From the NCBI GenBank assembly GCA_002398365.1, contig DGYK01000013.1, positions 97,976-161,975 of the forward strand: DNA of 64,000 nucleotides. Reading direction: 5' to 3'. This stretch comes from Flammeovirgaceae bacterium UBA5008. Lineage in GTDB: Bacteria > Bacteroidota > Bacteroidia > Cytophagales > Cyclobacteriaceae. Shown one piece after another: positions 34,925 through 42,915 of the stretch. A program made the translations under genes and the position numbers. Below the pieces are notes generated by a model, which was given only the letters and a program-made list of their open reading frames with translations, was not told the DNA's origin and ran no database searches. The first letter of the stretch is position 1, and every line of letters begins with the position of its first letter.

Positions 34925-35449
34925 ATGGAAAGAAAGAAGAAGTTCCCGCGCGAGTCATCTGTTAGCATGACTGAATTGGTATTACCCAACGACACCAACA
35001 CACTTAACAACTTAATGGGTGGTCGCCTCATGCACTGGATGGATATCGTATCGGCCATAGCCGGACAAAAGCATTGCAACAGCATTGTGGTGACTGCATC
35101 GGTCGATAATATTTCCTTCCGTGAGCCCATTCGATTGGGTGACGTGGTGACGCTTCGCGCGAAAGCGACTCGTGCATTCAACTCTTCGGTTGAAATCCGA
35201 ATCGATGTGGATGCCGAAAATATTCCGGAAGGAAAAAAGATTGCCAGCAACTCCGCTTACTTTACTTTTGTGGCGGTAGATGCCAACGGTAACCCGGTGC
35301 CTATTCCTGAGATCGAACCGGAAACAGAAGAAGAGAAAGAATTGTATCGGGGTGCTTTGCGCAGACGCCAACTGCGTTTGATTCTGGGCGGAAGAATGAA
35401 GCCCAGCGATGCGCACGAATTAAAATCAATTTTTGATATTAAAGAATGA
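34925..35449 (+). CDS. Acyl-CoA thioesterase (hotdog fold)
   Basis: The 174-residue protein belongs to the hotdog-fold acyl-CoA hydrolases (YciA/BFIT-like). Signature stretches are TELVLPNDTNTLNNLMGGRLMHWMDIVSAIAG, with the conserved N-x-x-G-x-x-x-H/W region, and ASVDNISFREPIRLGDVVTLRAKATRAFNSSVEI. It should hydrolyse medium- or long-chain acyl-CoA. A charged tail (ETEEEKELYRGALRRRQ) follows the domain. Its stop overlaps the next start by four bases (ATGA). It is divergent from the thr operon, whose leader begins about 115 bases away. Confidence 0.87.
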   Translation: MERKKKFPRESSVSMTELVLPNDTNTLNNLMGGRLMHWMDIVSAIAGQKHCNSIVVTASVDNISFREPIRLGDVVTLRAKATRAFNSSVEIRIDVDAENIPEGKKIASNSAYFTFVAVDANGNPVPIPEIEPETEEEKELYRGALRRRQLRLILGGRMKPSDAHELKSIFDIKE

Positions 35450-35820
35450 CCGAAGCCGAAGTAATCTATTCCGATACGCTGTATCAAGTACCAAGTCCGG
35501 TAACGGTGATCATTGAAAAGCCGTGGACTGCCATTACTCCGGAAGAAAGAACCCAACTTTCTAAAATTCTTAATGCCTTAAAGCTTGGCATCGATCGGGT
35601 ACGCATCATCCATCAGTCATCTTTAGATTTGAATAAGCTGGTGGATAGCCCAAGCCATGTGATTGTTTTTGGTTTAACCCTTGCGGGAGTCAATCCCTAC
35701 GAATCGCTGACCGTTTCTGACAAAAAGGTGGTACTAGCCGATAGCCTTACCTCGCTCCTTCCCGATGATGCCGCCAAGAAGAAATTATGGCTGGCCTTGA
35801 AGGCGATGTTTGGGCTATAG
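35446..35820 (+). CDS. Conserved-looking small protein of unknown function
   Basis: The 124-residue cytoplasmic protein has no signal or membrane helix. The sequence reads like a small alpha/beta domain (SPVTVIIEKPW, DRVRIIHQSSLDL, SHVIVFGLTLAGV, KKVVLADSLTSLLPDDAAKKKLWLALKAMF). The pattern is vaguely like small DNA polymerase accessory subunits, but I cannot assign it. It overlaps the thioesterase gene by four bases, so the two are translationally coupled. Confidence 0.6.
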   Translation: MTEAEVIYSDTLYQVPSPVTVIIEKPWTAITPEERTQLSKILNALKLGIDRVRIIHQSSLDLNKLVDSPSHVIVFGLTLAGVNPYESLTVSDKKVVLADSLTSLLPDDAAKKKLWLALKAMFGL

Positions 35821-35872
35821 TTGAGCTCAAAAAGCCTTTAAAAACAGTATTTTAAAATATTAGCCCTTCTTC

Positions 35873-35880
35873 TATCTTTG
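35873..35880 (+). promoter_or_regulatory. Bacteroidota-type -7 element before hppA
   Basis: TATCTTTG is a perfect TAnnTTTG match, 57 bases before the hppA start. No good TTG is seen at the -33 position. A purine-rich AAAAGGACGGGGG lies at about 35903-35915. Confidence 0.55.
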
Positions 35881-35937
35881 CCACACTTTTTAAAAACCTG
35901 TCAAAAGGACGGGGGATCATTAATAAACTAAACCTGT

Positions 35938-38226
35938 ATGCAAAACCTATTGTATGTATTGCCCCTTTTCGGAGTGTTGGGCTTATTGTATGTTGTTTGG
36001 AAAAGTGCCTGGGTAGCCAACCAAGATGCCGGTACCGACAAAATGAAGAAAATCGCCAGCCACATTGCAGAAGGCGCCATGGCTTTCTTAAAGGCCGAAT
36101 ACAAAGTATTGATCATTTTCGTAGCCTGTGTGGCCGTTTTATTGGCCGTTACTGCGAATAGCACAACATCTTCACCTCTCGTAGGGGTATCTTTTGCATT
36201 AGGTGCATTTAGCTCTGCATTAGCCGGATTTATCGGAATGCGTGTGGCTACCAAAGCCAACGTAAGAACCACCAACGCTGCCAGAAATAGCCTAGGCAAA
36301 GCCCTTGAAATCGCCTTCGTAGGTGGTTCGGTGATGGGTATGGGGGTCGTAGGTATCGGGGTTTTAGGTTTGAGCGTTCTTTTAATCGTTTATGGAAATA
36401 TGTTCGGCATGGACACACAAGAAAATGTGACCCGTGTCATCACTATTATAACTGGTTTCTCATTTGGTGCTTCTTCAATCGCTTTGTTTGCACGTGTAGG
36501 TGGCGGTATTTATACCAAAGCGGCTGACGTAGGTGCTGACTTAGTGGGTAAAGTAGAAGCCGGTATCCCCGAAGATCATCCGTTGAATCCTGCAACGATT
36601 GCCGATAACGTGGGCGATAACGTAGGTGACGTTGCTGGTATGGGTGCCGACTTATTTGAATCGTATGTAGGTTCTATTGTCGGAACGATGGTATTGGGTG
36701 CTGCTTTCATGGTTCCCGGCTTCAACGATAACTTCAATGGACTTTCTGCTGTATTGTTACCACTTGTGTTAGCAGGCGTTGGTATCATCATGTCATTCGT
36801 TGGTACTTTCTTCGTAAAAGTAAAAGAAGGTGGCGATCCTCAAAGAGCCTTGAATATGGGCGAATTCTCTTCTTCTATTGTGATGATCATCGCTTCGTAT
36901 TTCATCATCACCTGGATGCTTCCTGCAGAATGGACTTACAATGATTTATTATATAGAGATGCCGCAGGCAACCCTACTGTTCGAGTAATGACTTCATTAG
37001 GTGTATTCTGGGCAACCATTATCGGTTTGATTGGTGGTGTGTTAGTAGGTCTGATCACTGAATACTACACAGCCATGGGCAAAAAGCCGGTATTATCTAT
37101 TGTTCGCCAATCTTCTACAGGTGCCGCAACAAACATTATCGCAGGTCTTGGTGTGGGTATGATGTCAACCATGCTTCCAACACTCGTTATCGCTTTCTCC
37201 ATCATCGGAGCCTTCTATTTTGGCGGATTGTATGGTATTGCCATCGCAGCCGTAGGTATGCTTTCAAATCTTGGAATTCAATTAGCTGTTGATGCGTACG
37301 GACCTATTTCTGACAATGCCGGTGGTATTGCGGAAATGTCTGAGCTTCCTAAAGAAGTTCGCTCCAGAACTGATAAGTTGGATGCCGTAGGTAACACAAC
37401 AGCTGCGATCGGAAAAGGCTTCGCGATTGCTTCTGCAGCATTAACCGCACTTGCATTATTCGGTGCTTTCATGACAACTGCTCAAATCAACTCCATTGAT
37501 GTTTCCAAAGCCAATGTAATGGCCGGATTATTCATTGGTGGTATGTTACCATTTGTATTCTCTGCCCTAGCGATGGGTGCTGTAGGTCGTGCCGCTATGG
37601 CGATGATTGAAGAAGTACGCAGACAGTTCAATGATATTCCTTTGTTAAAATCAGCTTTAGCCGTGATGAAGAAAAATGGCGACAAAGACATGAAAGACTG
37701 GTCTGCCGAAGACCAAAAAACCTTCCATGATGCCGATGGCTCTGCCGAATATGGCAAATGCGTAGAAATCTCTACTAAAGCCGCCTTAAAAGAAATGGTA
37801 CTTCCTGGTCTGATGGCCGTGATTGTGCCTGTAGTGATTGCATTCTTGCCTGGATTTGGTGTAGAAGCCTTAGGTGGTATGCTGGCTGGTGTTACTGTAT
37901 CTGGTGTATTGATGGCTATTTTCCAATCGAATGCAGGCGGTGCTTGGGATAACGCCAAGAAAAGCTTCGAAGAAGGTGTAGAAATCAACGGACAGACGTA
38001 CTACAAGAAATCAGAACCGCACAAAGCGGCCGTAACTGGCGATACTGTGGGCGATCCTTTCAAAGATACTTCTGGCCCTTCTTTGAACATCTTGATCAAA
38101 CTGATGTCGATTGTAGCGTTGGTAATCGCACCTTTATTGGTGAAAGGAGTGCCTGCCACTGCAAAGTCAGCACGAAAACCGGTAATCGAGTCAGTTACTC
38201 ATGTAACTGAGGTAAAACAACCATAA
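35938..38226 (+). CDS. hppA: Membrane-bound ion-pumping pyrophosphatase, K+-dependent type
   Basis: The 762-residue polytopic protein couples hydrolysis of pyrophosphate to H+ or Na+ export. The pyrophosphate/Mg site DNVGDNVGDVAGMGADLFESYVGS starts at D223. The segment GNTTAAIGKGFAI (G485 on) has alanine where potassium-independent enzymes have lysine, so it should need K+. Whether it pumps Na+, H+ or both depends on membrane glutamates I cannot place with certainty. About sixteen hydrophobic helices are visible. It forms a single-gene unit between a good -7 promoter element and a strong terminator. Confidence 0.95.
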   Translation: MQNLLYVLPLFGVLGLLYVVWKSAWVANQDAGTDKMKKIASHIAEGAMAFLKAEYKVLIIFVACVAVLLAVTANSTTSSPLVGVSFALGAFSSALAGFIGMRVATKANVRTTNAARNSLGKALEIAFVGGSVMGMGVVGIGVLGLSVLLIVYGNMFGMDTQENVTRVITIITGFSFGASSIALFARVGGGIYTKAADVGADLVGKVEAGIPEDHPLNPATIADNVGDNVGDVAGMGADLFESYVGSIVGTMVLGAAFMVPGFNDNFNGLSAVLLPLVLAGVGIIMSFVGTFFVKVKEGGDPQRALNMGEFSSSIVMIIASYFIITWMLPAEWTYNDLLYRDAAGNPTVRVMTSLGVFWATIIGLIGGVLVGLITEYYTAMGKKPVLSIVRQSSTGAATNIIAGLGVGMMSTMLPTLVIAFSIIGAFYFGGLYGIAIAAVGMLSNLGIQLAVDAYGPISDNAGGIAEMSELPKEVRSRTDKLDAVGNTTAAIGKGFAIASAALTALALFGAFMTTAQINSIDVSKANVMAGLFIGGMLPFVFSALAMGAVGRAAMAMIEEVRRQFNDIPLLKSALAVMKKNGDKDMKDWSAEDQKTFHDADGSAEYGKCVEISTKAALKEMVLPGLMAVIVPVVIAFLPGFGVEALGGMLAGVTVSGVLMAIFQSNAGGAWDNAKKSFEEGVEINGQTYYKKSEPHKAAVTGDTVGDPFKDTSGPSLNILIKLMSIVALVIAPLLVKGVPATAKSARKPVIESVTHVTEVKQP

Positions 38227-38247
38227 ATCAAAGTTTTAAGAACATCT

Positions 38248-38280
38248 AAAAAGCATCGGAATCAACTTCCGGTGCTTTTT
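38248..38280 (+). terminator. Rho-independent terminator after hppA
   Basis: Fourteen-base arms AAAAAGCATCGGAA and TTCCGGTGCTTTTT pair with a single G-U position around a five-base loop, followed by more T residues. It starts 22 bases after the hppA stop. Confidence 0.88.
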
Positions 38281-38337
38281 TCATTTTTGGCCTTCAATCA
38301 CTACTTTTAGCACCATCTGAAATCAAATGTATTATCT

Positions 38338-38766
38338 ATGAAGTCATTTTATTTGATCATCATGGGCGCCATTCTATCAGTATCCGCCCTGGCTCAAAAC
38401 TCTGTATTGGGAAAATGGAAATCGATTGACGATAAAACTGGGGCAGCCAAGTCCATCATTGAGATTAGCGAGCGTGACGGAAAGGTTTATGGCAAAATTA
38501 TTAAGATATTTCCCACCGACCCTAAAAGAACCGATCCCATCTGTGATAAATGCCCCACGGATGATAATCGCTATAACAAAAAGATCATCGGAATGGAAAT
38601 TATGCGAGATATGAAAAAAGATGGAGATGAGTACTCGGGCGGAAATATCTTGGACCCGGAGGTGGGTAAAGTTTACCGGTGCAAAATCTGGGTAGAGGGA
38701 AATGAGTTGAAAGTCCGTGGTTACTTAGGTCCGTTTTACCGTACCCAAACCTGGCAGCGACCGTAA
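38338..38766 (+). CDS. DUF2147 family exported protein
   Basis: The 142-residue protein has a signal peptide (FYLIIMGAILSVSALAQ). The mature domain is the DUF2147 type: VLGKWKSIDDKTGAAKSIIEI near the start, a two-cysteine loop DPICDKCPTDDNRYNKKIIGM, then GGNILDPEVGKVYRCKIWVEGNELKVRGYLGPFYRTQTW. The fold is a small lipocalin-like barrel in known relatives, with an unknown ligand. It stands alone between the hppA terminator and the sigma factor gene. Confidence 0.82.
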   Translation: MKSFYLIIMGAILSVSALAQNSVLGKWKSIDDKTGAAKSIIEISERDGKVYGKIIKIFPTDPKRTDPICDKCPTDDNRYNKKIIGMEIMRDMKKDGDEYSGGNILDPEVGKVYRCKIWVEGNELKVRGYLGPFYRTQTWQRP

Positions 38767-38844
38767 CTATTGGTTGTTTTATCTAAAAAAATGTGAACTT
38801 TAACGACATAAACACCCCATCCCATTACCTAAAGGTTACCAATT

Positions 38845-39417
38845 GTGGCATTACGTGTATTCAAAACCAGTTCTCAGCTTGACGAAAAGGAAATCTTTGA
38901 AAGGATTACGAAAGGGGATGAAAAAGCCCTCGAATTAATCTACAAAAAGTACTACCGCATGATGACGAAACTCGTTATCTCCAACAGCGGTACCGAAGAA
39001 GAAGCTAGAGACGTATATCAGGATGCACTGGTTGTATTCTGGCAAAAGGCGAGATCAGGTAATCTGATTTTGACTTCCAAAATGAGCACCTTCATCTACA
39101 GTATTTGCCAAAATTTGTGGAGAAAAGAGCTCGATCGAAAGAAACGTCTTTCGAATGAAGAAAAGGATACGCCAATATCCATTGATATGGATAGCCCGGA
39201 ACGAGAAAAGATTATGGCCAAGTGCTTAGATCAACTCGGTGAAACGTGTAGAAAGGTTTTGATGTACTATTATTTTGACGAGATGTCGATGCAGGAAATA
39301 GCCGAAAAATTGGGATTCGCTAACACGGATACTGCCAAGACCAAGAAATATAAATGCAAACAAAAACTGGATGAATTAGTGAAGGCTCAATATTCGGAGC
39401 AGGATTTTTTAGATTAA
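38845..39417 (+). CDS. ECF-type RNA polymerase sigma factor
   Basis: The 190-residue protein starts at a GTG (38845); the next in-frame ATG would remove part of region 2. Region 2 is seen as ALELIYKKYYRMMTKLVISNSGTEEEARDVYQDALVVFWQKA, and region 4 as CRKVLMYYYFDEMSMQEIAEKLGFANTDTAKTKKYKCKQKLDEL with a helix-turn-helix. The gene that follows after seven bases encodes a membrane protein of anti-sigma type, so the two probably form a signalling pair. The target promoters are unknown. Confidence 0.9.
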   Translation: MALRVFKTSSQLDEKEIFERITKGDEKALELIYKKYYRMMTKLVISNSGTEEEARDVYQDALVVFWQKARSGNLILTSKMSTFIYSICQNLWRKELDRKKRLSNEEKDTPISIDMDSPEREKIMAKCLDQLGETCRKVLMYYYFDEMSMQEIAEKLGFANTDTAKTKKYKCKQKLDELVKAQYSEQDFLD

Positions 39418-39424
39418 CAACATC

Positions 39425-40264
39425 ATGAGTAACATAGAATTAATTGACGACTATTTGACCAATCGCTTGAGCGATTCGGACAAAGCTGCGTTTGAAAATC
39501 AAATGGCAACCGACCCTGCCTTGAAGGCAGAGGTGGAGTTGCAAAAACAAATTATTGAAAGCGTGCGTAAAGCCCGAGCAGCCGAACTCAAAACGATGCT
39601 CAACCAAGTGCCTGTTTCAGCAACGGTGTCCATCAGTTTGCCGGTCATGCGCATGGCCGCCAGTATTGTAGGTGCCGGAGCAATGATTCTTGCCTTCAGC
39701 TATTATTTCAATTACAGCAGTGAACAGCCGAAAATGGCCACTTCTCTGGAGGATTCCATTCAAAAGGTAAATCCAGCTGATTTTGAGCCGCTGGAAGAGC
39801 CTACCGCTGAACCGACACCTGCTGCAACTGAAAAGACGCCATCGAATACGGTAGAACAAAAACAAGCAAAAGAATCTAAGCCAGCTGTCACTCCGGTCCA
39901 GCAACCTAAAATTGATGTGGTGGATCCTACTAAAGACATGACGGAAGGCAACAATGCTTCGATTCCTTCCAATGACGTTGTCAAAAATGCAATTACACCG
40001 TCTCATATAGCTGTGGAAGTGGATGCAACAAACAAGAAGTTTCCATTCCATTATCAGTTTAATCAGGGCAAGTTGTTTTTGTATGGTACTTTCGACAAAG
40101 GACTGTATGAAATCCTCGAGATCAATGGCGAATCACACTCAGTCTTTTTATTCTACAAAGACAACTACTATTCGCTCAATGAAAAAGCAACGACTATCAC
40201 CGCGTTGGAAGCTATTCAAAACCAGGCGTTGATCAGCAAATTGAAAGAATACAAGAGTCGATAA
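39425..40264 (+). CDS. Probable membrane anti-sigma factor
   Basis: The 279-residue protein begins with a short cytoplasmic helical domain (ELIDDYLTNRLSDSDKAAFENQMATDPALKAEVELQKQI), typical of anti-sigma factors paired with ECF sigma factors. It lacks the zinc-binding His-x3-Cys-x2-Cys motif. One membrane helix (MRMAASIVGAGAMILAFSYYF) is followed by a Pro/Thr/Glu-rich periplasmic linker and a C-terminal ~85-residue domain. It lies seven bases after the sigma gene and is followed by a strong terminator, so the two form an operon. The function is inferred from architecture and position. Confidence 0.78.
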   Translation: MSNIELIDDYLTNRLSDSDKAAFENQMATDPALKAEVELQKQIIESVRKARAAELKTMLNQVPVSATVSISLPVMRMAASIVGAGAMILAFSYYFNYSSEQPKMATSLEDSIQKVNPADFEPLEEPTAEPTPAATEKTPSNTVEQKQAKESKPAVTPVQQPKIDVVDPTKDMTEGNNASIPSNDVVKNAITPSHIAVEVDATNKKFPFHYQFNQGKLFLYGTFDKGLYEILEINGESHSVFLFYKDNYYSLNEKATTITALEAIQNQALISKLKEYKSR

Positions 40265-40290
40265 TTTTGGATTTTCAGGTTTAAAGGTTC

Positions 40291-40320
40291 GAAACCCTCT
40301 CCTACCGAGAGGGTTTCTTT
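40291..40320 (+). terminator. Rho-independent terminator after the sigma/anti-sigma pair
   Basis: Perfect ten-base arms GAAACCCTCT and AGAGGGTTTC flank the loop CCTACCG and are followed by TTTTT. The ftsX -7 promoter element begins five bases later. Confidence 0.9.
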
Positions 40321-40324
40321 TTAT

Positions 40325-40332
40325 TATATTTG
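40325..40332 (+). promoter_or_regulatory. Bacteroidota-type -7 element immediately before ftsX
   Basis: TATATTTG is a perfect TAnnTTTG match that ends six bases before the ftsX ATG at 40339. Transcription would then start at or next to the ATG. The T run of the preceding terminator merges into this element. Confidence 0.55.
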
Positions 40333-40338
40333 CAGCTT

Positions 40339-41235
40339 ATGGAAGCAGGCAAATCTAAATTCAGAAAGAAGAAACTCGGAAGCTATCCATATGTGAGTGT
40401 CGTTTTTAGCATTACGCTGGCTCTATTTGCCATAGGCGTGTTTGGCACGCTGGTCATTTATTCCAAAGAGTTGGAACGGACTGTGCGAGAGAATGTAAAA
40501 ATTCAGGTATACCTGAAGAATCAGCTCTCCAAAGAACAAATTAATAAGATTCAATCCCGACTAAAGTCGTCTTACTTTGTTTCGAAAACAGCCTCGGAAG
40601 GAGCTATTCTATTCGTATCCAAGGAATCAGCGGCTAAAGAATTCATTCGTGAAACGGGCGAAGATTTCAAAAAGTTTTTAGGTGAAAATCCATTGCGCGA
40701 TGCTTACTTAGTTCGCATCGATCCGGCCTATCATGACAAAGCCAGCTTGGCTAAAATCAAAAAAGATACTGAAAAACTGGACGGTGTATTTCAAGTGTAT
40801 TATGTTGAAAACGTGATCGAATCAATTAACGAAAACGTGACCAAAATCGGGTTGGTTTTAATGGGATTGGTAGCGCTATTGCTGGTAACAGTAGTACTCC
40901 TTATCAACAATACCGTTCGATTGGCTTTATTCTCACAGCGATTCATCATTCGCAGCATGCAATTGGTAGGCGCAAAAAAATGGTTCATTCAGCGACCATT
41001 TCTGTTTCAAGCTATGTGGCATGGGGCATTAGCCGGACTCATTGCTTGTCTCCTACTCTATCTATTGGTTTCATTTACTACACAACGAATTGAAGATCTT
41101 AACTTAATACAAAATACCAGTCGCCTTTATTTGCTGGGCGGATCACTTCTGATTTTGGGAATGGTGGTGGCAGTAACCAGCACCTACCGCGCGGTGGCAA
41201 AGTATTTACGCTTATCTTTGGACGAATTATTTTAA
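40339..41235 (+). CDS. ftsX: Cell division protein FtsX
   Basis: The protein has 298 residues from the ATG at 40339; the in-frame TTG at 40330 lies inside the promoter element. FtsX is the membrane partner of FtsE in the complex that activates peptidoglycan hydrolases at the septum. The family layout is seen: an N-terminal helix (VSVVFSITLALFAIGVFGTLVIY), a periplasmic domain (KIQVYLKNQLSKEQINKI ... VYYVENVIESINENV), and three further helices including RLALFSQRFIIRSMQLVGAKKWFIQRPF. No ftsE is adjacent, which is common in this phylum. It starts a close run of five genes. Confidence 0.9.
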   Translation: MEAGKSKFRKKKLGSYPYVSVVFSITLALFAIGVFGTLVIYSKELERTVRENVKIQVYLKNQLSKEQINKIQSRLKSSYFVSKTASEGAILFVSKESAAKEFIRETGEDFKKFLGENPLRDAYLVRIDPAYHDKASLAKIKKDTEKLDGVFQVYYVENVIESINENVTKIGLVLMGLVALLLVTVVLLINNTVRLALFSQRFIIRSMQLVGAKKWFIQRPFLFQAMWHGALAGLIACLLLYLLVSFTTQRIEDLNLIQNTSRLYLLGGSLLILGMVVAVTSTYRAVAKYLRLSLDELF

Positions 41236-41236
41236 C

Positions 41237-41443
41237 ATGAGCAAATTACCTTTCGGCAAGAAGAATTACCAGTTGATGATTGCGGGCATTGTAACCCTGA
41301 TTGTCGGCTTCACTATTATGGCCATGGACAAAGAAACACATGGGTTCGGTTTCTTAGGATTAACCCTTGGTCCGCTCATCGTATTGACCGGTTTCGTATT
41401 GGAAATCTTCGCTATTCTGCATACGCCCAAAGAAAGCAAATAA
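41237..41443 (+). CDS. DUF3098 family small membrane protein
   Basis: The 68-residue protein has two hydrophobic helices (LMIAGIVTLIVGFTIMAM and LGLTLGPLIVLTGFVLEIFAIL) joined by a short loop. The beginning KLPFGKKNYQLMIAGI matches the DUF3098 pattern that often accompanies ftsX in Bacteroidota. The function is unknown. It begins one base after the ftsX stop and ends three bases before uppP. Confidence 0.8.
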   Translation: MSKLPFGKKNYQLMIAGIVTLIVGFTIMAMDKETHGFGFLGLTLGPLIVLTGFVLEIFAILHTPKESK

Positions 41444-41446
41444 CCC

Positions 41447-42241
41447 ATGTCGAATTGGGAGGCCATCATTCTCGCTATTGTAGAGGGACTTACGGAGTTT
41501 TTGCCCGTTTCTTCTACCGGACACATGATCATTGCATCTTCCTTGATGGGTATCGCTTCTGATCCATTTACCAAAACCTTTACAGTTGCCATTCAGCTCG
41601 GTGCTATTGCTTCGGTAGTCGTGCTTTACTGGAAGCGTTTCTTTCAAACCTTCGATTTCTATTTCAAACTATTTGTTGCGTTTATTCCGGCTGCTGTTTT
41701 AGGTTTTCTATTTAACAAGAAAATCGATGCCTTACTGGAACGCGTGGATGTGGTGGCCGTTACGTTAATCCTTGGCGGGATTTTGTTTTTATTCATCGAT
41801 AAACTCTTCAAAAAAACAGAAGAAGCGGGCGATCAAACCGTTTCCTATCCGGTTGCCCTTAAAATAGGTTTCTTTCAAACCATCGCGATGATACCCGGAG
41901 TTTCACGATCTGCTGCTACCATTATAGGCGGATTAACACAAGGTCTCACCAAAAAGATGGCGGCTGAGTTTTCCTTTTTTCTGGCTGTGCCGACTATGTT
42001 CGCAGCCACTGCGTACAAACTTTTGAGCTTCTATAAAGACGGTAACACCTTTGGCACTGCCGAACTAACCACGCTGGCGATTGGCAACGTAGTTGCCTTT
42101 GTGGTGGGCATGTTGGCCATCAAATCTTTCATCTCTTTCCTTACGAAAAACGGCTTTAAAATCTTTGGTTACTACCGGATCATTTTAGGCTCTATTTTGT
42201 TGATTCTCTCATGGATGGGAATTCAATTGTCGATCGTGTAA
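41447..42241 (+). CDS. uppP: Undecaprenyl-diphosphatase
   Basis: This 264-residue membrane enzyme removes a phosphate from undecaprenyl diphosphate, recycling the lipid carrier of peptidoglycan synthesis. Motif 1 EGLTEFLPVSSTGH spans residues 13-26 and motif 2 PGVSRSAATIIGGL starts at about P150. About seven or eight membrane helices are seen. Its stop TAA shares its last base with the truB ATG, so the two are translationally coupled. Confidence 0.94.
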   Translation: MSNWEAIILAIVEGLTEFLPVSSTGHMIIASSLMGIASDPFTKTFTVAIQLGAIASVVVLYWKRFFQTFDFYFKLFVAFIPAAVLGFLFNKKIDALLERVDVVAVTLILGGILFLFIDKLFKKTEEAGDQTVSYPVALKIGFFQTIAMIPGVSRSAATIIGGLTQGLTKKMAAEFSFFLAVPTMFAATAYKLLSFYKDGNTFGTAELTTLAIGNVVAFVVGMLAIKSFISFLTKNGFKIFGYYRIILGSILLILSWMGIQLSIV

Positions 42242-42915
42242 TGGAAGCGGCAGAAGGCAGCGTATTGCTCATCAATAAGCCACTCAAATGGACTTCATTT
42301 GACGTGGTGAATAAACTGCGCTATCGGCTTCAAACCAAAAAGGTAGGCCATGCCGGGACATTAGATCCGCTCGCGACCGGTTTACTGATTATCTGCACCG
42401 GAAAAATGACTAAGCGCATTGAAGAGTTTCAGGCACAGGAGAAAGAATACACGGGTTCATTCACAATCGGGCAAACAACTGCTTCCAGCGATCTGGAAAC
42501 ACCACCTACCGAACCGGTAGATGTCTCCGGCATTACCGAATTGGCAATCCGCGAAGCAACTCAAAAATTCATCGGAACCATCCAACAAGTTCCCCCGATT
42601 CACTCGGCCATCAAAGTAGATGGTAAGCGTGCTTATAAGTTTGCCCGCAAGGGACAAGAATTGATATTACCTCCACGGGAAGTTTCGATTTCTGCTTTTG
42701 ATATTTCCTCCATCGAGAAGCCGGTGATTCGATTTAGAATCGTATGCTCTAAGGGCACCTATATCCGCAGCATTGCCCGCGACTTTGGCCAAGAACTGGG
42801 TGTAGGAGCTTACTTGAGCGAACTTGTACGCACACGCATTGGCGAATTCCGATTGGAAGATTCTATCTCTGTTGAAGCCGTTGAGAGGCCGAAAGTGACC
42901 CCGAGTATAACATGA
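42241..42915 (+). CDS. truB: tRNA pseudouridine(55) synthase
   Basis: The protein has 224 residues from the ATG at 42241, which overlaps the uppP stop by one base; an in-frame ATG at 42211 lies inside uppP and is less likely. It makes pseudouridine 55 in tRNA. The catalytic aspartate D42 is in AGTLDPLATGLL, preceded by the substrate segment LINKPLKWTSFDVVNKL. The stretches IQQVPPIHSAIKVDGKRAY and VCSKGTYIRSIARDFG are typical. The C-terminal PUA-like domain is short. Its stop overlaps the ribF start by four bases. Confidence 0.94.
   Translation: MEAAEGSVLLINKPLKWTSFDVVNKLRYRLQTKKVGHAGTLDPLATGLLIICTGKMTKRIEEFQAQEKEYTGSFTIGQTTASSDLETPPTEPVDVSGITELAIREATQKFIGTIQQVPPIHSAIKVDGKRAYKFARKGQELILPPREVSISAFDISSIEKPVIRFRIVCSKGTYIRSIARDFGQELGVGAYLSELVRTRIGEFRLEDSISVEAVERPKVTPSIT

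Noticed and set aside
42211..42240. Earlier in-frame ATG for truB inside uppP
   Set aside because: The ATG at 42241, overlapping the uppP stop by one base, gives normal coupling and the usual TruB N-terminus.
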